This document shows positions 42,232-51,028 of a DNA stretch of 64,000 nucleotides, piece by piece. Both the position numbers and the translations under genes were made by a program. How positions within the stretch are numbered: the stretch's first letter is position 1; each line of letters begins with the position of its first letter. Origin of the DNA: an uncultured Lachnospiraceae bacterium (GTDB lineage: Bacteria > Bacillota > Clostridia > Lachnospirales > Lachnospiraceae); NCBI GenBank assembly GCA_946631295.1, contig CAMOZY010000001.1, positions 1-64,000 on the forward strand. The letters are read 5' to 3'. The notes under the pieces are model-generated. The model saw only the letters and a program-made list of their open reading frames with translations. It made no database searches and was not told where the DNA came from.

Positions 42232-43611
42232 TCAATGTATATTCTTCCTTAGGTATTCCTTTATCTCCCCATCGGACGGTATTTTCAGGATTTCATCAGC
42301 AAGTGCCTTTGCCTTCTCTGTTGTCCATGTCGAAAGAGTTCGTCTGACCTCGGGAACAGAGAGAGGATCAACGCTGAATCTTCTGCATCCAAATCCGGCA
42401 AGCACAGGTATCATAAAGGGTTCCGAAGCTGCCTCTCCGCATATTGAAACTGGAATTCCTGCAGCATTTGCATTTTCTATAGTGCGCGCAATAAGTCTTA
42501 GAACGGAAGGGTGGGTCACAGCCTGCAGATAAGTCAGCTTTGAATTACTCCTGTCCGCACACATCGTATACTGTACAAGGTCATTGGTACCTATTGAGAA
42601 GAAATCACATTCCTCAGCAAGCAGATCAGAGATGACAGCAGCTGCCGGAGTCTCTATCATCGCACCAATCCTTATATCATCATTAAATTCTGCACCTTCA
42701 TCTCTTAAATCTGACTTCACCTCATGGATAAGCGCCTTGACATTTCTTATCTCTTCAATACATGTGACCATCGGGATCATGATTGAAACATTACCTGCAG
42801 CGGACGCCTTCAGTATTGCCCTTAGCTGAGGAATGAAGAAATCCCTGTTGGCAAGGCTGTAACGGATTGCACGAAAGCCAAGGAAAGGATTAGTCTCCTG
42901 CTCTGATTTCATAAAAGGAAGCATCTTGTCTCCGCCGATATCGAGGGTCCTGATCACAACCCCATGTCCATCCATAGCCCTGGCAACACGCATGTAGCTT
43001 CTGGTCTGCTCTTCTTCGGTCGGAGCGGTTTTATTACCCGTGAACAGATTCTCCGTCCTCAAAAGTCCGATGCCTTCTGCACCGTTTTCTATTGCACTCA
43101 TCACACCGATGATGTCACTTACATTACACAGAACCTCTGCACCGCTTCCATCTGCAAGCACAGTTTTCATTCCACGGTATCTTTCAAGATCGGCGCGATC
43201 TTTTATAAATCCCTTTCTCCTTGATGAGAATTCTTCGATGAGAGAAGTATCCGGTCTTTCGTAAACATTCCCGTGTAAACCGTCAACGATCACGGTATCT
43301 CCGTCCTTTATGATATGAGTCGCACCGATTGCTCCATACACTGCAGGTATTCCGAACGATTTTGCGACAAGCGCAGAATGGGAAGTCATACCTCCCGTCT
43401 CACATACGATTGCGGCTACGTTTTTATCTCTGAGAGAAGCTGCCATAACAGGTGTAAAGCTCTCGGCAACGATAACCGCTCCCGGACTGATCCGTGAGAC
43501 AAACGAAGAAAAAGCATTATCTGCCTCATTCTGCCCGGAATATTCTCCTGCAGGCACAATCACCGCAACGCCTATCCCTATTCCCTTTGATACTTCATAT
43601 CCGCTTATCAT
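42232..43611 (-). CDS. PTS Enzyme I-like protein lacking the HPr-binding domain
   Basis: 459 residues against about 570 for normal Enzyme I. The opening strand (SGYEVSKGIGIGVAVIV) passes after about 25 residues directly to PGAVIVAESFTPVMAASL. The ~120-residue helical HPr-binding subdomain that normally sits there is missing. The phosphohistidine domain is intact (His78 in GGMTSHSALVAKSFGIPAV), as is the PEP-binding barrel (LLRTENLF, RTLDIGGDKMLPF, and the Cys in SICGEAASE). It could autophosphorylate from PEP but probably cannot dock HPr normally. It ends an operon of epimerase, cytidylyltransferase and polyol-phosphate dehydrogenase (7-base gap). Confidence 0.85.
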   Translation of the reverse strand: MISGYEVSKGIGIGVAVIVPAGEYSGQNEADNAFSSFVSRISPGAVIVAESFTPVMAASLRDKNVAAIVCETGGMTSHSALVAKSFGIPAVYGAIGATHIIKDGDTVIVDGLHGNVYERPDTSLIEEFSSRRKGFIKDRADLERYRGMKTVLADGSGAEVLCNVSDIIGVMSAIENGAEGIGLLRTENLFTGNKTAPTEEEQTRSYMRVARAMDGHGVVIRTLDIGGDKMLPFMKSEQETNPFLGFRAIRYSLANRDFFIPQLRAILKASAAGNVSIMIPMVTCIEEIRNVKALIHEVKSDLRDEGAEFNDDIRIGAMIETPAAAVISDLLAEECDFFSIGTNDLVQYTMCADRSNSKLTYLQAVTHPSVLRLIARTIENANAAGIPVSICGEAASEPFMIPVLAGFGCRRFSVDPLSVPEVRRTLSTWTTEKAKALADEILKIPSDGEIKEYLRKNIH

Positions 43612-43618
43612 ATATGGA

Positions 43619-44731
43619 TCATATCCTGCACATAACCTTGATATAGTTCTCTGTCTTGTCCCTCATCATCTCGAAGCCCTTCCCTAAATCTTCGAATGGA
43701 AGCAGATGAGTGATAAATTCTTCGGGATGGATCTTTCCCGCCTCAAGTGAAGCTATGACCATATGCCAGTCATCATCGGCCGAATGCCTGTATGATGAAT
43801 TCCAGGTTCCGGTCACTATGAACTGCTGTCTTAATATCTTCCAGTATTCATCCTTGGAAAATGTCATATCAGATGCAGGGTTACCTACTAGCTGGAGTCT
43901 TCCCGAAGCCCCGAGACACTTAAGTCCGAGGGATACTGATTCATTTTTTCCGACGCATTCGAAATAATATGCTGCGCCTTCGCCGTCAGTCATTTCCCTG
44001 ATCATCTCAGAAACATCGTCTTTTTTTGAATCAAGAAAATGTGCATCGTCTATGCCGAGCATGGATGTCTTTTCCTTCTGAAAAGATTTGTTTCCGATAC
44101 AGAAGATATTTTCATAGCCCATGCCCTTAAGATGCATTACAAGAAGCAGGCCTATTGTTCCCATTCCACACACTGCAATCGGAAGATTTTTACTATAGTC
44201 ATCAGGCTGAGTCGGAAGTCCGCACTGCCTTATGGCATGCATTGCAACCGACATTGGCTCCAGCATCGCAGCCTGTTCGAACGTGACATTATCAGGAAGT
44301 TCAATAAGACACTCTGCAGGAACTTTGACATACTCTGCAAAACCGCCGTCACATCTTGATCCAAGATAATTGTAACTGCGGCACATCTCATAATGACCAC
44401 TGCGACATGGTCCGCACTTACGGCACGGGATAAGAGGAAACACACCGACTCTTTTTCCGACAAGGCTGTCAGAAACATTTTCTCCCGCAAGCACCACTTC
44501 ACCGCTGAATTCATGACCTGGTATGAGCGGATGATGATATGCTCCCGTCTTGTAGATCCTCGGTATATCGGATCCGCAGATACCGGCAGCCCTTACGCGA
44601 AGTATTACGCAATCCGCATCAGGAACCGATGTCTGGCCGTTTCTTCCTGCGATTCCCTCTCCGTCAAGTTCGGGCCCATCCGCATCTCTTAATGCGATAT
44701 CTCCTATTCCGTTAAGTACATATGCTTTCAT
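43619..44731 (-). CDS. Zinc-dependent polyol-phosphate dehydrogenase, GatD-like
   Basis: About 370 residues from ATG at 44731 (MKAYVLNGIGD); an upstream TTG at 44761 is less likely. Medium-chain dehydrogenase: catalytic zinc Cys in AAGICGSDIPRIY, GHEFSG, the structural-zinc Cys cluster CRKCGPCRSGHYEMC, and a Rossmann nucleotide fold (AVCGMGTIGLL). The stretch from CGSDIPRIYKTGA to GSRCDGGFAEY is close to galactitol-1-phosphate 5-dehydrogenase (GatD). Next to a cytidylyltransferase and a pentulose epimerase it may instead reduce a pentulose phosphate to a pentitol phosphate, the job of TarJ-type enzymes. Substrate not provable from sequence. Confidence 0.8.
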   Translation of the reverse strand: MKAYVLNGIGDIALRDADGPELDGEGIAGRNGQTSVPDADCVILRVRAAGICGSDIPRIYKTGAYHHPLIPGHEFSGEVVLAGENVSDSLVGKRVGVFPLIPCRKCGPCRSGHYEMCRSYNYLGSRCDGGFAEYVKVPAECLIELPDNVTFEQAAMLEPMSVAMHAIRQCGLPTQPDDYSKNLPIAVCGMGTIGLLLVMHLKGMGYENIFCIGNKSFQKEKTSMLGIDDAHFLDSKKDDVSEMIREMTDGEGAAYYFECVGKNESVSLGLKCLGASGRLQLVGNPASDMTFSKDEYWKILRQQFIVTGTWNSSYRHSADDDWHMVIASLEAGKIHPEEFITHLLPFEDLGKGFEMMRDKTENYIKVMCRI

Positions 44732-44775
44732 GATGTCACCATGTTTTATATATGTCAGCAATACGCAGACAAAAT

Positions 44776-45456
44776 TCAGTTCTTTTCTATGATCTCCAGA
44801 AATCTGTCAAGATCTGCAGGAGTTGTTATCTTAAAATTATTCTCATCTCCGGGGATGCAGGCGATATCCATCCCCACCATCACAGCGGGCTGCATCGATC
44901 CGCTTATCTCCATTATCGCATCAGGAAGAAGTGATTCATTTGCCTTAATGTAAGGTCCGAATCTGAATCCCTCAGGAGCCTGGCCTGCAGCGATGGAGCT
45001 TCTGTCAAGATTAGCAGTAACCTTTCCGTCTCTTACTTCGTAGACGGTATCCTTAAGCGGAAGCACCGGAAGAACCGCTTCGCTTTTTTTCAGAGCTTCA
45101 GAAATATCACTTATCATTTTTTCGGACACAAGAGGTCTTGCTGCATCGTGAATTATGACACAGTCGTCATTTTTCAGAATTCCCTTTAATGCATTTAATC
45201 CCGAGAGTATGGAGAGCTGTCTGTTTGCACCCGGATCTGCGAATCCCGCAAATTTATCCTTAGAAAAAAGAGACCGTATAAGGTCTCTGTACTGCTCCGC
45301 CGCCACGACAATAATGCTGTCAATAACAGACGAAGCTTCAAAAGCCTCAAGACAATACGAGATCACAGGTCTTCCGCCTGCGTTCAGATACTGCTTGGGT
45401 ATATCGCTTCCCATTCTGTTTCCGGTCCCCCCGGATAAAATGATCGCTGATGTCAT
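44776..45456 (-). CDS. IspD/TarI-family cytidylyltransferase
   Basis: 226 residues. SGGTGNRMGSDIPKQYL is the CTP-binding glycine-rich loop; IIHDAARPLVS and APEGFRF-like elements complete the IspD/TarI family. IspD makes CDP-methylerythritol; TarI makes CDP-ribitol from ribitol-5-phosphate. The SGGTGNRMG loop is closer to TarI-type than to typical IspD (AAGxGxRM), and the neighbours (pentulose epimerase, polyol-phosphate dehydrogenase) favour a CDP-pentitol role. If it is the only copy in the genome it could be IspD. Its ATG overlaps the epimerase stop by 4 bases. Confidence 0.78.
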   Translation of the reverse strand: MTSAIILSGGTGNRMGSDIPKQYLNAGGRPVISYCLEAFEASSVIDSIIVVAAEQYRDLIRSLFSKDKFAGFADPGANRQLSILSGLNALKGILKNDDCVIIHDAARPLVSEKMISDISEALKKSEAVLPVLPLKDTVYEVRDGKVTANLDRSSIAAGQAPEGFRFGPYIKANESLLPDAIMEISGSMQPAVMVGMDIACIPGDENNFKITTPADLDRFLEIIEKN

Positions 45457-46118
45457 TTAAACTCCATATTCCGGATATCCCTTATGGTCTCGGCATATCC
45501 TTTTTTCTTTCCGAAAAGGAGTGTGGTTCCGAGAACGAAACCGCTCATTCCCATAGGTGCATATTGTTCAATCTTCTCAGCACTGCACGCACCGTCCCAT
45601 ATAAGATCAAAATGCATTGATTTCTGAAGATCGAGCAATGTGGAAATCTTGGTACCTACATAAGGCAGGAACATCTGGCCCGCATTACCGGGATTGACAC
45701 TCATGACGAGTACCTTGTCCACAATTCTGAGAAGTTCAAGTACGCTCTCCACACTCGTTCCCGGATTGATTGCTATGCCGGGAGTGATTCCCGCATTGAT
45801 AACCTTCTGAAGTGTTGTAGAGGGGTGATACTCTGCTTCGGGATGGATATAAACGATATCTCCCGGACGAAGATGCGACAGGAACATCTCGATATTGTTA
45901 TTGGGATGTTCGAGCATCAGATGAACATCAAGCGGCTTTTTCGTAGCTCCCGCAATGAACTTCATATCATACAGGCTCATCGCAAAATTCGGAACATATC
46001 TTCCGTCCATTATGTCTATATGAAAATAGTCAACGCCTGCTTCCTCAAGATCACGGACCTCCTTTTCGAGATTTCCGAAATTTGCACACATCATTGAAGC
46101 ATGGATATTGAAATACAT
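45453..46118 (-). CDS. Ribulose-phosphate 3-epimerase family protein
   Basis: 221 residues. TIM-barrel epimerase with HIDIMDGRYVPNF (metal His/Asp), the His in DVHLMLEHP, MSVNPGNAGQMF and WDGACS. These match the ribulose-5-phosphate/allulose-6-phosphate epimerase family. The final Asp region (WDGACS) is in the usual place of VDGGI and is divergent, so the sugar may differ from ribulose-5-phosphate. ATG at 46118 with GGAGGG upstream. First gene of the epimerase, cytidylyltransferase, dehydrogenase and EI-like operon, with its own promoter. Confidence 0.85.
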   Translation of the reverse strand: MYFNIHASMMCANFGNLEKEVRDLEEAGVDYFHIDIMDGRYVPNFAMSLYDMKFIAGATKKPLDVHLMLEHPNNNIEMFLSHLRPGDIVYIHPEAEYHPSTTLQKVINAGITPGIAINPGTSVESVLELLRIVDKVLVMSVNPGNAGQMFLPYVGTKISTLLDLQKSMHFDLIWDGACSAEKIEQYAPMGMSGFVLGTTLLFGKKKGYAETIRDIRNMEFK

Positions 46119-46169
46119 AATTCCCTCCGCAAGAAACTGTTCAAATCTTCGTGATACATCCCTAATAGG

Positions 46170-46198
46170 AATATACTATCACGCATGTATTAAATCAA
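46170..46198 (-). promoter_or_regulatory. Promoter of the pentitol-type operon
   Basis: Minus strand: TTGATT (complement of 46193-46198), 17 bases, TATATT (complement of 46170-46175). The -35 overlaps the stop codon of the upstream HAD gene. Confidence 0.65.
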
Positions 46199-46969
46199 CT
46201 TGTAGTGCTTGAACGCCTTGTAGATACCATCCTCATAAATGGAATCGGTAACATACTCGGCAGCCATCAGAAGTTCCGGATTGCCCTGTCCCATTGCAAT
46301 GCTGTGAGCAGCGGCCCTGATCATGGCCATATCATTCATTCCGTCACCGACGGCATAAACGTTCTCAGGCGGAACATCATAATATTTCCTCACGATCTCC
46401 ATCCCCGTTGCCTTGGTATGATCCTTCGGAACAAATTCAACGACAACGCTGTTATGTTTAATGGTATCAAGGAAAGCCAGTTCATCACATACCGCATCAT
46501 AATCTGTCTCTGCCGTAATATCCGCACTGAACTTATTGACAGGATCGTCATCTGTCAGAGCATCAAGACGTCTTGCTCTTTCACCGAGTGATTTCCATAG
46601 TGTGGCAGCAAATGGATCATCGGGAAAATCCTCCGGATCAAAAAAGCAATGCTCTGATCCCTCAAGAACAACCGGCATATGTTCTTTTTTCAGGACCCGA
46701 AGCGATTCCCGGACCTGTTCAGGTGTCATGAGCTTCTGATATATGATCTCGCCGCCTATCTCTATATGGCATCCGCACGCGGCAACAACACCGTCCATTA
46801 CGAGTTCATCAAGTGCTTCATATCTTGTATTGGATCTTGATCTTCCTGTATTGATGAAGACCTTGTTACCCATGACCTTCGCAAGTCTGATGGCATCCTT
46901 TGTACTTTCAGGGATGTGAAGCCTCTCATCCCATATCGTCATATCTATATCAAGAAAAATAAGATTCAT
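46190..46969 (-). CDS. HAD-superfamily (Cof-type, IIB) hydrolase
   Basis: 259 residues. Motif I FLDIDMT (catalytic Asp pair), motif II INTGRS, a cap domain (about 85-180), Lys in DHTKATGM, and motif IV YAVGDGMNDMAMI. Typical Cof/YidA-type sugar-phosphate phosphatase acting in the cytosol; substrate unknown. It lies 10 bases after the first multispan membrane protein gene and just before the promoter of the pentitol-type operon. Confidence 0.87.
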   Translation of the reverse strand: MNLIFLDIDMTIWDERLHIPESTKDAIRLAKVMGNKVFINTGRSRSNTRYEALDELVMDGVVAACGCHIEIGGEIIYQKLMTPEQVRESLRVLKKEHMPVVLEGSEHCFFDPEDFPDDPFAATLWKSLGERARRLDALTDDDPVNKFSADITAETDYDAVCDELAFLDTIKHNSVVVEFVPKDHTKATGMEIVRKYYDVPPENVYAVGDGMNDMAMIRAAAHSIAMGQGNPELLMAAEYVTDSIYEDGIYKAFKHYKLI

Positions 46970-46979
46970 TACCCGGTCC

Positions 46980-48155
46980 CTAACCCCACATCATATATGA
47001 AACTCCGGAAAGGAGTCTTCCGAAGAAAAGCACTCCGCACCATGTATGCCATAACAGCACGCATCCGCTTAAGACGATCCATGCTTTGCTTAATATCTTC
47101 ATCCCTGCAAATCTGTTCTTAATGTCATCCGTCCACTGAACAAGTGAGATCCCGAAGATCAGTATTATCGTAAAAGCATATCCCCAGCTGAGGTTTGCAT
47201 CAAGTGCTCTGGCCCCTTCTTCCGTAAAAAGAAAATACTGCAGATATCCGATGCCTGCGCACAGCCAGGCAAAGAGCATATACCTGTTCTTCGCAAGGTC
47301 TCTGATATGGAAGATCATCACCATAAGCGGAAATGCTATGGATAGTATACTTACCGGGATCAGATAACCTGTATGTGCGCACATTGCCCTTCCGGGTGCA
47401 AATATCAGTCCGGTATCTTCCTTTTGTTCAAAGAGCACATTATTCTGAAGATATATAACAATAAAGCTCGGGATAACTGAAGATGCAAATAGAATAAGTC
47501 TTCCCACAGGTGCTTTTTTTGTTATCAGATCAGCCACAAGAAAAATGAACATGACCGGAGCTGCGGCAAGAAAGAAATTCGGCTTGGCACAGGTGGTCAG
47601 TGTGAGCACAAGCGTAAAATATATGTATGATTTTATTTCAAGCTTATCAGCAATACTCTTTTCAAGTCTGAGATAGATGAGCAGTGTCCAGAGCCCCATC
47701 CACTTCATCATAAGATATGTGGAATTATGCCATATGGACGAGGTATGCATTCCCATATATCTGCCACTCGAAAGTCCTCGTATATAGCATGGCATGAATA
47801 TGTTCAGAAAAAGTGCTGCGATAAGTGTAAATCCTTTATCTGCCTTATGATCCGTTATCTCCTGAATGAGCTTATCCGCAAAAAAGACGGACAATGCGGC
47901 AAAGCCTCCGAGGATCACAGGCAGTGCAATCATGGCTCCTGCGCGGTTCAGGCCCATGATGATAAGTGAGATCAGCGAATATAGCAGACCGTCATTAACA
48001 GCAAGACTGATATGTGCCGGAAGATCCGATTCATAAACAGATCCTGATTCCCAGCCCATGAATCTGTAATAAAGAAAGATACACATGCCCGTATAGACGA
48101 GTACAAGTACAGGAGCAATATATTTAAATGTCGCGGAAAGTTTCTCCCTAGACAT
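46980..48155 (-). CDS. Multispan membrane protein, paralogue of its upstream neighbour
   Basis: About 391 residues from ATG at 48155 (MSREKLSATFKYIAP), with the start inside the end of the upstream gene (8-base overlap). Around ten membrane helices; a large first outside loop contains YESDLPAHISLA. Both this protein and its neighbour have an Asn/Lys-Pro element (TTCAKPNFFLAAAP here, TTLTKPSFTLVLV there) and a similar ending (WHTWCGVLFF versus WHLGCGLAFF), so they are related. They resemble polytopic GT-C-like membrane glycosyltransferases, but I see no catalytic motif I can name. Function unknown. Confidence 0.75.
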   Translation of the reverse strand: MSREKLSATFKYIAPVLVLVYTGMCIFLYYRFMGWESGSVYESDLPAHISLAVNDGLLYSLISLIIMGLNRAGAMIALPVILGGFAALSVFFADKLIQEITDHKADKGFTLIAALFLNIFMPCYIRGLSSGRYMGMHTSSIWHNSTYLMMKWMGLWTLLIYLRLEKSIADKLEIKSYIYFTLVLTLTTCAKPNFFLAAAPVMFIFLVADLITKKAPVGRLILFASSVIPSFIVIYLQNNVLFEQKEDTGLIFAPGRAMCAHTGYLIPVSILSIAFPLMVMIFHIRDLAKNRYMLFAWLCAGIGYLQYFLFTEEGARALDANLSWGYAFTIILIFGISLVQWTDDIKNRFAGMKILSKAWIVLSGCVLLWHTWCGVLFFGRLLSGVSYMMWG

Positions 48156-49530
48156 AGAAATATCCTCCGAGATAGAGCATCTTGAAGAAGGCAAGTCCGC
48201 ATCCGAGGTGCCACAGATACACAGCCCACTCAAACACAAGAACAGGAACTGCCTGCTTTTTTCTTATGGTGTTTTCAACAAGGAGCATGAGTGCTGCGAT
48301 GAATACAAAAAAGATGCCGTACATATATCCCCATGCAAAATTGTTATGTGCAAAGCGTTCACCCTTTTCATACAGAAGAAGGAACTCGAAAAATCCTGCC
48401 ATCATCACTTCCCATGAAAGTCTGAAGACCGCGTGATCCTTAAATCTTTTCAGATTAAGCAGCATCACGACTCCGGGAAATGCGCACGCAAGCATCACTG
48501 CAAGTACAATGTTATCGGTATATACTCCCCATGCTTTACCTATTGCAAAACCCACGCCGCCTTCATTACCGGCATGTGAATCCGAACCAAACACTCCTCC
48601 GAACTGGATCAAAAGTGTGATAAACGTAGGTACTGCTGTAAGCAAAAGCCACACGAATCCTCTCCAGTTCTTACCGCGGGACATGATCAGCCTGACGATC
48701 ATATGAACCGCAGCTGCAGTAACAAGAACAAGTGTGAAGCTTGGTTTGGTGAGTGTTGTAAGAAGGAGGAATACAGCAAAGGCAATATATTCCTTCTTGT
48801 CGATATGCTTCTCGTAATAGGTCAGTATATGTGCAAAGAGGAAAAATGCCACTATCGCAAATCCTCTTGCAGCAAGATAAGTCTGGTTATAGTAAGGATT
48901 TGCCGAATAGACTCCAAGATTCTTAAGAGGAACTCCCGGCAGATATTTTCCCTCGGGCGGATAGAGCATTGATACGAAGAATACCGAAAAAGTAACGAGC
49001 AGTATAAAGCTTTCGTATGCAGCTCTGTTCTTGTTTCTGACCTTCAGAAAGCCTGCCAGATACTTGAGCATGAAATATGATAAGAAAGCAGGTGACAGAG
49101 AATTAAGAAGCGTAGCTGAAAGAGCGGCCCCCATCTTCACATCAGAAAAGAGTGCAAAAAACTTGCCGAGCATAAAATAGACGGGATAGGGAAAATCAAA
49201 ACCGCTGTCCAGTCCCTGCATCTCAAGAAGATATGCATCGACATCCGATCCATATCCAAGATACTCCGTATGGAAGGCCTGATTCTTAAAAAGAACAAAC
49301 AAAAGAATTGTATATGATGCAAGAAGAATTATGAACGCAGCAAGCGTCGTCTTTGCTATATTCACAGAACCTATCTGCATTCTTGATACGCTCACCTTGC
49401 TTCCCGTATCCGCAGCATTGCTTCGCATCGTAACGCTTCTCTTTACTCTTGTCTGCGTATTGTCCGATACATTTCTTACGGACGCTGCTCGTGTTCTTTT
49501 GTCTTTCTTTGCCGATCTTTTTCCGCTCAT
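48148..49530 (-). CDS. Multispan membrane protein, GT-C-like topology
   Basis: About 460 residues from ATG at 49530 (MSGKRSAKKDKR). A ~55-residue basic, disordered N-terminus precedes about eleven membrane helices. The first outside loop holds YGSDVDAYLLEMQGLDSG, an acidic loop like that of GT-C glycosyltransferases (D-x-D type), and a later TLTKPSF element matches the downstream paralogue. It may build or modify a surface glycan from a polyprenyl-linked donor; this is inference from topology only. It is followed by its paralogue with an 8-base overlap and preceded after 40 bases by a MATE exporter. Confidence 0.75.
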   Translation of the reverse strand: MSGKRSAKKDKRTRAASVRNVSDNTQTRVKRSVTMRSNAADTGSKVSVSRMQIGSVNIAKTTLAAFIILLASYTILLFVLFKNQAFHTEYLGYGSDVDAYLLEMQGLDSGFDFPYPVYFMLGKFFALFSDVKMGAALSATLLNSLSPAFLSYFMLKYLAGFLKVRNKNRAAYESFILLVTFSVFFVSMLYPPEGKYLPGVPLKNLGVYSANPYYNQTYLAARGFAIVAFFLFAHILTYYEKHIDKKEYIAFAVFLLLTTLTKPSFTLVLVTAAAVHMIVRLIMSRGKNWRGFVWLLLTAVPTFITLLIQFGGVFGSDSHAGNEGGVGFAIGKAWGVYTDNIVLAVMLACAFPGVVMLLNLKRFKDHAVFRLSWEVMMAGFFEFLLLYEKGERFAHNNFAWGYMYGIFFVFIAALMLLVENTIRKKQAVPVLVFEWAVYLWHLGCGLAFFKMLYLGGYFYV

Positions 49531-49570
49531 GATATTTCCCCAGAATAAATTTACTATAACCCCTTGACCA

Positions 49571-50995
49571 TCATGCCGACTGATCATTCAGTCTGACATA
49601 TTCTTCATACTTTTCGTCCTGCGCAGTACGTTCGTCTTCCTGAGGTATCCTTTTGAAAAACTTTATCAAAAAAGGAATCGAGATAAGTACCGCCGTTATA
49701 TCCGCACACATCTGTGAACACTGTATCCCCGCAAATCCGAAGCAGTAACTGAGTACAAGCAGAAATGGTATGTAACAAAGTCCCGACCTTAATGATGAAA
49801 GGAAGGATGAAATCTTTGATTCTCCTATACTCTGAAACAGCATGTTTGCAACTACTGACATAGGCTGAACTGCAACCGCAACACACATACATCTGAGTGC
49901 CGGTACTCCGTAATAAACAACAAGAGGATCGTCATCCCTGAATATCCTTATGATATCCGCGGTATGTGTAAAGCCCAGTATTGCAAGGCATACCATGATG
50001 ATCGTTCCTGCTCTCCAGGTGACAAACACTGCGCGTCTGAGTCTTGCATATTTTTTCGAGCCGTAATTAAATGCGGAAACAGGCTGGAATCCCTGTCCGA
50101 TACCGATCATCGCACTTCCGATAAACATCATTACTCTTCCGTCTATGGACATTGCCGCTATCGCAGCATCGCCGTACGGCTTGGAGCAGTGGTTCAGAGT
50201 CATATTTGAAAATGCTGCAAAAAGCTGACGGATAAGGCTCGGAAGTCCGACCTTTATTATCGTAATGGCATCCGCAGCAATTTTCTCCACAGGCATCTGC
50301 AGATATGACAGCCTGATGGATGTAATGGTCTTATGTCTGAGATACATCGACAAAAGAATAAAAAAGCTTACATATTGTGACACCATTGTCGATAATGCGG
50401 CACCCTTTATCTCAAGTCCAAGTCCGAACATGAGTATCGGATCAAGGATCATGTTAAGAACACCGCCTGATACAAGTCCGAACATTGCGAAGAATGCCCT
50501 TCCCTCATATCTCATTACATTATTGAGAACGCAGCTCGCACACAGAGCAGGTCCGGAAAGGAGTACGTAAAAAGCATAGGTTCTTGCATATGGATATATT
50601 GTATCCGTACTTCCCAGTGCATATATGATGGGACGCAGAAATATCAGGCCAAAGCACATAAGTATCACGCCTGTGATAAATGCACACATCACACCGACAG
50701 TAAGGAACCTGTCAGCTTCTTCCCTCTTTCCTGCTGCAAGAAGTCTTGCTATCTTGGAACCGCTTCCCTGTCCGTACATAAAGCCGAAAGCCTGGAATAT
50801 GGCATGAACATTAACCAGTATTCCTATCGCAGCACTGGCGCTGGTACCGAGCTTTCCAACGAAGTAAGCATCAACCAGATTGTAGATCATGGTGATCAGC
50901 ATACTTATAACAGTCGGTACTGCCAGTCTGAAGATCAGTCTGCCGGGCGGAGTCAGTATCATTTTTTTATATTGTCTGGCTTCGTCGTCAGTCAT
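49571..50995 (-). CDS. MATE-family multidrug/sodium antiporter
   Basis: 474 residues with twelve predicted membrane helices in two homologous halves. The N-terminal PGRLIFRLAVPTVISMLITMIYN and YGQGSGSKIARLLAAGKREEA are typical of DinF/NorM-like MATE transporters, as is MIGIGQGFQPVSAFNYGSKKY in the second half. It probably exports cationic compounds or metabolites with a Na+ or H+ gradient; substrate unknown. The ATG follows GGGAAAG by about ten bases, 33 bases after the Enzyme I gene on the same strand. Confidence 0.92.
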   Translation of the reverse strand: MTDDEARQYKKMILTPPGRLIFRLAVPTVISMLITMIYNLVDAYFVGKLGTSASAAIGILVNVHAIFQAFGFMYGQGSGSKIARLLAAGKREEADRFLTVGVMCAFITGVILMCFGLIFLRPIIYALGSTDTIYPYARTYAFYVLLSGPALCASCVLNNVMRYEGRAFFAMFGLVSGGVLNMILDPILMFGLGLEIKGAALSTMVSQYVSFFILLSMYLRHKTITSIRLSYLQMPVEKIAADAITIIKVGLPSLIRQLFAAFSNMTLNHCSKPYGDAAIAAMSIDGRVMMFIGSAMIGIGQGFQPVSAFNYGSKKYARLRRAVFVTWRAGTIIMVCLAILGFTHTADIIRIFRDDDPLVVYYGVPALRCMCVAVAVQPMSVVANMLFQSIGESKISSFLSSLRSGLCYIPFLLVLSYCFGFAGIQCSQMCADITAVLISIPFLIKFFKRIPQEDERTAQDEKYEEYVRLNDQSA

Positions 50996-51028
50996 TTTTC
51001 AATTCTTTCCCGTTCCGATATTTATCTC

